Shown here: in pieces, positions 1 to 3,847 of the stretch
Position numbering within the stretch: position 1 is the first letter of the stretch
Layout of the letters: every line of letters starts with the position of its first letter
Origin: Anaerolineales bacterium
GTDB lineage: Bacteria > Chloroflexota > Anaerolineae > Anaerolineales > Villigracilaceae
DNA: 5,128 bases
Assembly (NCBI GenBank): GCA_025056515.1
Contig: JANWWB010000146.1
Location: forward strand, 1-5,128
Reading direction: 5' to 3'
Notes under the pieces: generated by a model
The model's database searches: none
Told to the model about the DNA's origin: nothing
Seen by the model: the letters and a program-made list of their open reading frames with translations, nothing else
Made by a program: the position numbers and the translations under genes

Positions 1-173
1 AATTGGAGTATCAAAATAATAACCTTTTCTATTTACAAGTAGCAATTCCTCAAGGTATTAGAGATTTAGGTATTTTAGGAAATATTCTTGAAATGCCGGT
101 ACCAATCGGTCTAGCTCTTCCTCCTGAACTCCAACAAATGCTTTTTATATTTGAAGTAGGAGTAGCAAGATAA
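1..173 (+). CDS. 3' end of an unrecognised protein gene (partial)
   Basis: An open frame runs from base 3 to a TAA at 171-173 and gives the last 56 residues of a protein whose start lies outside the window. The segment reads like globular protein: short hydrophobic stretches alternate with Gly and Pro turns (PQGIRDLGILGNI, then MPVPIGLALPPELQQ), and it ends in FIFEVGVAR. There is no transmembrane helix, repeat or known motif that I recognise. Codons are strongly A/T-ending (TTA, AAT, ATT, AGA), unlike leuS and the last gene in the window, which prefer C-ending codons. This suggests a gene of different origin or expression class. No function can be assigned. That it is coding rests on the uninterrupted frame and protein-like composition over a short distance, so it is likely but not certain. 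Confidence 0.6.
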   Translation, partial: LEYQNNNLFYLQVAIPQGIRDLGILGNILEMPVPIGLALPPELQQMLFIFEVGVAR

Positions 174-176
174 AGC

Positions 177-235
177 GTCTAACATCTAACTTCCAACGTC
201 TAACGTCTATTAGACCCATTAGACTATTAGACCTA
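177..235. repeat. Heptamer array (GTCTAAC family) that flips into its reverse complement
   Basis: Five consecutive 7-base units occupy 177-211: GTCTAAC, ATCTAAC, TTCCAAC, GTCTAAC, GTCTATT. The sequence then switches to the complementary motif in 8-9-base steps: TTAGACCCA at 210-218, TTAGACTA at 219-226 and TTAGACCTA at 227-235. The switch point is a perfect GTCTA-T-TAGAC palindrome at 205-215, and GTCTAA at 198-203 can also pair with TTAGAC at 219-224. The array fills the gap between the upstream gene's stop and the promoter of the next gene. Short tandem heptanucleotide repeats are known from cyanobacteria (STRR sequences); equating this array with them would be inference. A hairpin role in ending the upstream transcript is possible, but no T-run follows. 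Confidence 0.8.
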
Positions 236-237
236 TA

Positions 238-246
238 TGCTATACT
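238..246 (+). promoter_or_regulatory. Extended -10 promoter, probably for a leaderless message
   Basis: TGC followed by TATACT (241-246) matches an extended -10 element (TGn plus a 5/6 match to TATAAT). No convincing -35 box lies at the proper distance; the nearest candidate, TTAGAC at 219-224, belongs to the repeat array. Exactly six bases separate the -10 from the ATG at 253, so transcription would begin at or next to the start codon. The same TGn-TATA pattern precedes the T-box leader and the last gene in the window. Confidence 0.55.
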
Positions 247-252
247 GAGTTT

Positions 253-504
253 ATGGGGAGAAAAATCCTGTTGAGCTTGTCTTTTGTCGTTTTGCTTTTC
301 CTTTTTCCTTCTTCATCCTTTGCTCAAACTTGCACCGGCCCTGGTTTTTCCTGCACCTACTCATCCAGCTGCAATCCCGGCACTTGCCGCTATTTTTCAA
401 GAACTTGCACTGTACCTATCCAAACCTGCCATGGCCCTTGTCCCCCACCAATACTCCTAGCCCCCTGTGCACCCATGCTTGACATTCCCTACTGTCTCAA
501 GTAG
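253..504 (+). CDS. Small cysteine-rich secreted protein, hypothetical
   Basis: This is an 83-residue protein of unknown function, probably exported. Residues 1-4 carry two basic residues (MGRK), residues 5-18 form a hydrophobic core, and SSSFA before Gln25 is a good signal peptidase I site, so the mature chain would be about 59 residues. That chain has nine cysteines (27, 34, 40, 45, 52, 59, 63, 72, 81) spaced 4-9 residues apart, with many Thr, Ser and Pro residues and a PCPPP segment. It has almost no charged residues. This suggests a disulfide-stabilised or surface-associated peptide, although an odd cysteine count leaves one unpaired or used between molecules. The start fits a leaderless message: no ribosome binding site is visible and a -10 box sits six bases upstream. 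The last codons overlap the promoter of the following tRNA gene. I recognise no family, and a chance frame cannot be excluded. Confidence 0.6.
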   Translation: MGRKILLSLSFVVLLFLFPSSSFAQTCTGPGFSCTYSSSCNPGTCRYFSRTCTVPIQTCHGPCPPPILLAPCAPMLDIPYCLK

Positions 505-507
505 AAT
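479..507 (+). promoter_or_regulatory. Near-consensus sigma-70 promoter for the tRNA-Ala genes
   Basis: TTGACA at 479-484 is a perfect -35 box. It is followed after 17 bases by TAGAAT at 502-507, a 5/6 match to the -10 consensus. Transcription would start near 514, leaving about 15 bases before the mature tRNA 5' end at 530. The promoter lies within the last codons and stop of the small secreted-protein gene. It is the strongest promoter match in the window, as expected for a stable RNA gene. Confidence 0.8.
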
Positions 508-529
508 AAGGCTCGCCCTGGAGCGAACC

Positions 530-605
530 GGGCCTGTGGCTCAGTTGGGAGAGCGCTTCAATCGCACTGAAGAGGTCGAGGGTTCGAATCCCTCCAGGTC
601 CACCA
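530..605 (+). tRNA. tRNA-Ala, anticodon CGC
   Basis: A full 76-base cloverleaf with encoded CCA. Acceptor stem GGGCCTG (530-536) pairs with CAGGTCC (595-601) and includes G3:U70 (532:599), the main identity element of alanine tRNA. The discriminator is A602 and CCA follows at 603-605. D stem GCTC/GAGC has an 8-base loop. Anticodon stem CTTCA/TGAAG carries loop ATCGCAC, with anticodon CGC at 563-565 reading GCG. A 5-base variable loop AGGTC follows, then T stem GAGGG/CCCTC with loop TTCGAAT. All stems pair fully apart from the G3:U70 wobble. It is served by the promoter at 479-507. Confidence 0.97.
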
Positions 606-627
606 GGATTGACAATTGCCGCCTTTC

Positions 628-658
628 GATTGTTGAGTCCGTCCAATAATCAACGATC
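628..658 (+). other. Stem-loop in the spacer between the two tRNA genes
   Basis: GATTGTTGA (628-636) pairs with TCAACGATC (650-658) to form nine base pairs, one of them a T-G wobble, around a 13-base loop. No T-run follows, so it is a poor terminator. It more plausibly helps separate or process the two tRNAs from a shared precursor, which is inference. Confidence 0.45.
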
Positions 659-673
659 CCTAGCAATTATGAT

Positions 674-746
674 GGGCCCATAGCGCAGCTGGGAGCGCGT
701 CTCAATGGCATTGAGAAGGTCGAGGGTTCGAATCCCTCTGGGTCCA
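674..746 (+). tRNA. tRNA-Ala, anticodon GGC
   Basis: A 73-base cloverleaf without an encoded CCA: the 3' end reads A746 and then CCT, so the terminal CCA must be completed by nucleotidyltransferase. Acceptor stem GGGCCCA (674-680) pairs with TGGGTCC (739-745), again with the alanine G3:U70 pair (676:743). D stem is GCGC/GCGC. Anticodon stem TCTCA/TGAGA carries loop ATGGCAT, with anticodon GGC at 707-709 reading GCC and GCU. The variable loop and T arm are identical to those of the upstream tRNA-Ala. No convincing promoter lies in the 68-base spacer, so it is probably cotranscribed with the first tRNA gene. Confidence 0.97.
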
Positions 747-750
747 CCTA

Positions 751-788
751 AAGCGGTCAGAGACGGCATATGCCACGCCTGGCCGCTT
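751..788 (+). other. 10-bp stem-loop after the tRNA pair
   Basis: AAGCGGTCAG (751-760) pairs with CTGGCCGCTT (779-788) over ten base pairs with one T-G wobble. The loop contains the palindrome GGCATATGCC (765-774). It sits just after the second tRNA and could stop or trim the tRNA transcript. The T-run of a standard intrinsic terminator is missing, so calling it a terminator would be speculative. Confidence 0.5.
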
Positions 789-789
789 G

Positions 790-798
790 TGGTATACA
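790..798 (+). promoter_or_regulatory. Candidate extended -10 promoter for the T-box leader and leuS
   Basis: TGG followed by TATACA (793-798) resembles an extended -10 element, with a 4/6 match in the hexamer. Initiation near 805 would place the 5' end about 15-20 bases before the base of T-box Stem I, the usual distance. No -35 box is evident, and the region upstream is occupied by the tRNA-distal stem-loop. Readthrough from the tRNA promoter is an alternative source of leuS transcripts. Confidence 0.4.
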
Positions 799-909
799 GA
801 ACGCAAATATTCAAACGGTCAGGACAGGAGTAGTAGGTCATCCCGTCAGCGAGAAGGGGAAGCGATGTGGAAGCCCTTCGCCGTGCCCATGGGAGCGCAT
901 GAGACTGAA

Positions 910-912
910 CTC
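910..912 (+). promoter_or_regulatory. Specifier codon CUC (Leu) of the T-box
   Basis: CTC directly follows GAA in the 3' strand of the Stem I specifier loop, opposite AGTA at 829-832. It would pair with anticodon GAG of tRNA-Leu, which matches the downstream leucyl-tRNA synthetase gene. CUC is also the specifier of the Bacillus subtilis ilv-leu leader. Confidence 0.88.
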
Positions 913-1091
913 GCCTGTCGTCCCGAGCAGAAGCACGGGAAGACTGCGCTGGTGAAGGTGAGCGGATGGTCCATCCGATCACTCGTAGTCAGCGCCGGGC
1001 AAGCCCGTTATAGCCCTTGAGAGACGTTTTCCCGTTTGAGAACGACACGTTGTAACGCAACGTGAAAGGCTCAAAGGCGAAAGCGTAATCC

Positions 1092-1124
1092 GGGTGGTAC
1101 CGCGAAGGCTTTTCCCTTCGTCCC
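1092..1124 (+). promoter_or_regulatory. T-box motif and antiterminator
   Basis: GGGTGGTACCGCG at 1092-1104 is the highly conserved T-box sequence. GGG (1092-1094) can pair with CCC (1122-1124), and GCG (1102-1104) with CGT (1119-1121), leaving the 7-base bulge TGGTACC at 1095-1101. In the bulge, UGGU can pair with an uncharged ACCA end. Its variable base U matches a discriminator A, which is the base tRNA-Leu normally carries. The 3' strand overlaps the 5' arm of the terminator, so the two folds exclude each other. Confidence 0.93.
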
Positions 1125-1145
1125 AGAGAGGAGGAAGGGATTTTT
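1113..1145 (+). terminator. T-box-controlled intrinsic terminator upstream of leuS
   Basis: TCCCTTCGTCC (1113-1123) pairs with GGAGGAAGGGA (1130-1140). That gives ten Watson-Crick pairs and one internal G-G mismatch (1120 with 1133), a 6-base loop CAGAGA, and a TTTTT run at 1141-1145. It should end transcription when tRNA-Leu is charged, and it competes with the antiterminator for bases 1119-1123. Confidence 0.93.
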
Positions 1146-1149
1146 ATTT

Positions 1150-1191
1150 GTGAACGATAGACGTTAGACCGTGGACGGTCCACAGTCTCTT
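1150..1191. repeat. Second heptamer array, in the leuS 5' leader
   Basis: Four 7-base units run head to tail: GTGAACG, ATAGACG, TTAGACC, GTGGACG (1150-1177). The orientation then flips to GTCCACA and GTCTCTT (1178-1191). The flip point is GTGGAC-G-GTCCAC (1171-1183), a perfect inverted repeat. ATAGACGTTAGAC (1157-1169) is the exact reverse complement of bases 198-210 in the first array, so the two belong to one family. It lies between the T-box terminator and the leuS start, so it is transcribed whenever leuS is expressed. No coding or known regulatory role is evident. Confidence 0.75.
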
Positions 1192-1198
1192 GAACACA

Positions 1199-1221
1199 TG
1201 ATACCGGAAAACCTGATACCG
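1199..1221 (+). repeat. Short direct repeat TGATACCG before leuS
   Basis: TGATACCG occurs at 1199-1206 and again at 1214-1221, 15 bases apart, each followed by an A-rich stretch. It adds to the repetitive character of the leuS leader. Two copies of eight bases are weak evidence for a functional element. Confidence 0.4.
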
Positions 1222-1228
1222 AAACACA

Positions 1229-1233
1229 GAGGG
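1229..1233 (+). promoter_or_regulatory. Weak ribosome binding site for leuS
   Basis: GAGGG lies four bases before the ATG at 1238. The spacing is short, but this is the only purine-rich Shine-Dalgarno-like sequence near the start and it supports this ATG. Confidence 0.55.
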
Positions 1234-1237
1234 CAAA

Positions 1238-3697
1238 ATGAGTGACTACATTCCACAAGAAATCGAACCCAAATGGCAACAAAAATGGGAAGCCGATGGC
1301 CTCTACCACGCCGACATCGACCCCAGCCGCCCCAAGCACTATGCCTTGACCATGCTCCCCTACCCCTCTGGCGACCTGCACATCGGTCACTGGTACGCTA
1401 TGACCCCCTCCGATGCCCGCGCCCGCTTTATGCGCATGAAGGGTTACAATGTCATGTTCCCCATCGGCTTCGACGCCTTTGGTCTGCCTGCTGAGAACGC
1501 CGCCATCAAGGACGGCATTCATCCCAAAATCCGCACCTACCAGAACATTGAACGCATGCGCAAACAACTCCGCTCGATGGGTGCCATGTGGGATTGGCGG
1601 CGCGAGGCCATCTCCAGCGACCCCGAATACTACAAGTGGACGCAATGGTTCTTCATCCAGCTTTTCAAACATGGCCTCGCCTACCGTAAACTGGCTCCGG
1701 TGGATTTCTGCCCGAAGTGCAACACCACCCTGGCGCGCGAACAGGTATGGGGTGAAGACCGTCACTGCGAACGCTGCGGCACGCCGGTCATCAAGCGCGA
1801 ACTGGAGCAATGGTTCTTCAAAACCACCGCTTACGCCGAAGACCTGCTCAACTACGAAGGCATGGACTGGCCTGAGCGCGTGCGCGTCCTGCAAACCAAC
1901 TGGATCGGTCGCTCAGAAGGCGCAGAAGTGACCTTCATAACCGAAGCCGGCGACCCGATTGTTGTCTTCACCACCCGCCCCGACACGCTCTGGGGTGCGA
2001 CCTTCATGGTGCTAGCTCCCGAACACCCGCTGGTGGACAAACTCACCACCCCCGAACAGCGTGCCGAGGTCGAGGCCTACAAACTGCAAGCCGCCCGCCA
2101 ATCGGACATTGACCGCGAGGCCGCCGACAAGGAAAAGACCGGCGTCTTCACCGGTGGCTATGCCATCAATCCGGTCAACGATGAGCGCATTCCGGTCTGG
2201 ATTGCCGACTACGTCCTGATGACTTACGGTACGGGCGCCATCATGGCTGTCCCTGCCCACGATGAGCGCGACTTCGCCTTTGCCCGCAAGTACGGTCTGA
2301 AGGTCGTCCCTGTCATCCAGCCAGAGGGCGAACCGCTCCTGAATGGAGACACGATGGAAGCCGCTTACGTCGGTCCTGGCCGGATGATCAACAGCGGTCC
2401 GATGGATGGCACCTACGTCAGCGGCAAAGGGCACAACGATCCGGGTATGCAGAAGGTCATCGCCTGGCTGGAAGAACGCGGTCTAGGGAAAAAGGCCGTC
2501 TCTTACAAACTGCGCGACTGGCTTATCTCTCGCCAGCGCTATTGGGGTGCGCCCATCCCGATGATCTTCTGCCGAACCTGCGGCTGGAACCCCGTCCCTG
2601 AAGCCGATCTGCCCGTGCTGCTCCCCGAGGACGTCGAATGGCGACCCACCGGCGAATCTCCCCTCAAACTGCACCCCACTTGGAAAAACACCACCTGTCC
2701 TGTCTGCGGCGGCCCGGCCGAGCGTGAAACCGATACCATGGACACCTTCATGTGCTCCTCGTGGTATCACCTGCGTTATCTCAGCCCCTGGTACCACCAA
2801 GGTCCATTCGACCCCAAAGAGTACGACTATTGGATGCCCGTAGATACCTATACCGGCGGAATCGAACATGCCACCATGCATCTCATTTACACCCGCTTCT
2901 TCCACAAAGCCTGCCGCGATATGGGCATCACCAAAGGCCGTGAACCGATGATTCAACTCCGTAACCAGGGCATGGTGCTAGGAGAAGATGGGGAGAAAAT
3001 GTCGAAAAGCCGCGGCAATGTTGTCGCCCCAGACGACCTGGTAGCCAAGTACGGCGCTGATACCGTGCGCGCCTACCTGATGTTCTTCGCTCGCTGGGAA
3101 CTGGGCGCCCCCTGGAGTTACACCGGCATCGAAGGTGTCGCCCGCTGGCTGCGTCGCGTCTGGACAATCATCAGCGAGCCTGCCAAACCCGCCATCTGCT
3201 CCGACGAGACCAAACGCATCCTGCGCCGTCGCGTTCACCAGACCTTACGCCGTGTCACGCGCGACTTCGAGCAATTCGAGTTCAATACCATTGTCTCTAG
3301 CCTGATGGAACTGCTCAACGAGATGAGCAAAGCCAAAGAGGCAGGTGCCTCCGGCACGCCTGAATGGAACGAAGCCGTGGACATCTACCTGCGCATGCTG
3401 GCTCCCGTCTGTCCGCATATCGCCGAGGAACTTTGGGAACGAACCGGCCGGACATACTCCGTCCACACCCAGTCTTGGCCGAGCGTGGACGAAGAAGCTG
3501 CCCGTGAAGAACAAATTGTCATTCCCATCCAGGTCAACGGCAAACTGCGCGACCGTATCGTCGTCTCGGCCGATGCTACCGAGGAAGAAATCCGAGCAGC
3601 AGCCCTGGCAAGCGAAGTGGTGCAAAAATTCACCCAAGGCCAACCACCGAAGAAAGTCATCATCGCTCAGAAGAAACTGGTTAATGTGGTCGTGTAG
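1238..3697 (+). CDS. leuS: Leucyl-tRNA synthetase
   Basis: This cytoplasmic class I synthetase charges tRNA-Leu with leucine using ATP. At 819 residues it has normal bacterial length. The Rossmann catalytic core shows MLPYPSG (39-45) and HIGH (48-51), with KMSKS at 587-591. A zinc module carries Cys158, Cys161, Cys177 and Cys180. The CP1 editing domain, which hydrolyses mischarged tRNA, has TTRPDT (245-250) and GTGAIMAVPAHDERD, ending in Asp342 and Asp345. Thr250 and Asp345 correspond to editing residues of the E. coli enzyme. A second cysteine quartet (445, 448, 487, 490) precedes the DTMDTF segment. The C-terminal part holds the helical anticodon-binding domain and a small tRNA-contacting domain starting near IQVNGKLRDR. 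The start is set by the alignment of YIPQEIEPKWQQKW with other LeuRS N-termini and by GAGGG upstream. Expression is controlled by the T-box leader, and a terminator follows the stop, so the gene is monocistronic. Confidence 0.99.
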   Translation: MSDYIPQEIEPKWQQKWEADGLYHADIDPSRPKHYALTMLPYPSGDLHIGHWYAMTPSDARARFMRMKGYNVMFPIGFDAFGLPAENAAIKDGIHPKIRTYQNIERMRKQLRSMGAMWDWRREAISSDPEYYKWTQWFFIQLFKHGLAYRKLAPVDFCPKCNTTLAREQVWGEDRHCERCGTPVIKRELEQWFFKTTAYAEDLLNYEGMDWPERVRVLQTNWIGRSEGAEVTFITEAGDPIVVFTTRPDTLWGATFMVLAPEHPLVDKLTTPEQRAEVEAYKLQAARQSDIDREAADKEKTGVFTGGYAINPVNDERIPVWIADYVLMTYGTGAIMAVPAHDERDFAFARKYGLKVVPVIQPEGEPLLNGDTMEAAYVGPGRMINSGPMDGTYVSGKGHNDPGMQKVIAWLEERGLGKKAVSYKLRDWLISRQRYWGAPIPMIFCRTCGWNPVPEADLPVLLPEDVEWRPTGESPLKLHPTWKNTTCPVCGGPAERETDTMDTFMCSSWYHLRYLSPWYHQGPFDPKEYDYWMPVDTYTGGIEHATMHLIYTRFFHKACRDMGITKGREPMIQLRNQGMVLGEDGEKMSKSRGNVVAPDDLVAKYGADTVRAYLMFFARWELGAPWSYTGIEGVARWLRRVWTIISEPAKPAICSDETKRILRRRVHQTLRRVTRDFEQFEFNTIVSSLMELLNEMSKAKEAGASGTPEWNEAVDIYLRMLAPVCPHIAEELWERTGRTYSVHTQSWPSVDEEAAREEQIVIPIQVNGKLRDRIVVSADATEEEIRAAALASEVVQKFTQGQPPKKVIIAQKKLVNVVV

Positions 3698-3719
3698 CGG
3701 ATAGGCTGATCTTCGAACG

Positions 3720-3733
3720 GTTCAAGCTTGAAC
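3720..3733. repeat. 14-bp perfect palindrome after leuS
   Basis: GTTCAAGCTTGAAC is fully self-complementary and lies between the leuS stop and the terminator stem, three bases before the latter. It could be a dyad protein-binding site or an RNA dimer or hairpin element, but a hairpin would have little or no loop. No second copy is visible nearby. Confidence 0.5.
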
Positions 3734-3735
3734 AA

Positions 3736-3774
3736 GAGGCCCCTGAGGACATAAACCCTTAGGGGCCTTATTTT
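3736..3774 (+). terminator. Intrinsic terminator of leuS
   Basis: AGGCCCCTGAGG (3737-3748) pairs with CCTTAGGGGCCT (3757-3768) over 12 base pairs with one G-T wobble. An 8-base loop ACATAAAC separates the arms, and TTATTTT follows. It begins 39 bases after the leuS stop codon and separates leuS from the next gene. Confidence 0.93.
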
Positions 3775-3818
3775 GTGGAGACCAACGAGAGATTGCCATC
3801 GATTTCCGCGCCTCGTTA

Positions 3819-3827
3819 TGGTATAAC
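3819..3827 (+). promoter_or_regulatory. Extended -10 promoter for the last gene
   Basis: TGG followed by TATAAC (3822-3827) is an extended -10 element with a 5/6 hexamer. TTGCCA at 3793-3798 resembles a -35 but is 23 bases away, which is too far. Initiation near 3834 would give a leader of only about 14 bases before the ATG at 3848, with no visible Shine-Dalgarno sequence. Confidence 0.55.
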
Positions 3828-3847
3828 AAGCCTAGACGAACCTACGT

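Larger units (their letters stand above)
815..1145 (+). promoter_or_regulatory. T-box riboswitch leader controlling leuS (leucine-specific)
   Basis: This leader RNA senses uncharged tRNA-Leu and controls leuS by transcription attenuation. Stem I closes with GACAGG (823-828) and CCTGTC (914-919). The specifier loop has AGTA (829-832) on its 5' side and GAA plus the specifier CTC (910-912) on its 3' side. Higher up are GCG/CGC (849-851 with 879-881), the conserved AG bulge (852-853), AAGGG/CCCTT (854-858 with 874-878) and a distal loop containing GATGTGGAAG. Stem II is formed by GCGCTG/CAGCGC (946-951 with 990-995) around a hairpin at 958-982. A IIA/B-type pseudoknot region follows, with GGGC (997-1000), CGTTA (1006-1010) and GCCC (1013-1016). 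Stem III is TTTGAG/CTCAAA (1035-1040 with 1070-1075), capped by CACGTTG/CAACGTG. The T-box motif and terminator complete the element. The 5' boundary is approximate. Confidence 0.95.

Noticed and set aside
177..235. Heptamer array as a CRISPR
   Set aside because: Units are 7-9 bases with no spacers, so it is a simple tandem or inverted repeat.
609..637. TTGACA at 609-614 as a separate promoter for the second tRNA
   Set aside because: No acceptable -10 lies 16-18 bases downstream. TATGAT at 668-673 would start transcription inside the tRNA. Cotranscription is simpler.
467..649. Open frame on the + strand with VAQLGERF and EGSNPSRST
   Set aside because: It is a translation through the tRNA-Ala(CGC) gene, a well-known false protein pattern produced by tRNA sequences.
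573..738. Near-identical repeat in the two tRNA 3' halves as an integration att pair
   Set aside because: The identity covers just the variable loop and T arm of two tRNA-Ala genes, which is expected from paralogy. Nothing mobile lies between them.
650..982. 110-codon frame on the - strand with GPRGIRTLDLL
   Set aside because: It is the antisense translation of tRNA-Ala(GGC) and the T-box Stem I. The IRTLDLL-type string is a typical artefact of reverse-strand tRNA.
770..1020. Two overlapping short + strand frames of 61 and 77 codons
   Set aside because: Both lie wholly inside the T-box leader RNA, whose base pairing explains the sequence, and they lack protein-like features.
989..1894. 301-codon frame on the - strand
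   Set aside because: It is antisense to the T-box and the leuS 5' half. It arises from GC-rich codon bias in leuS, which is certain from its motifs.
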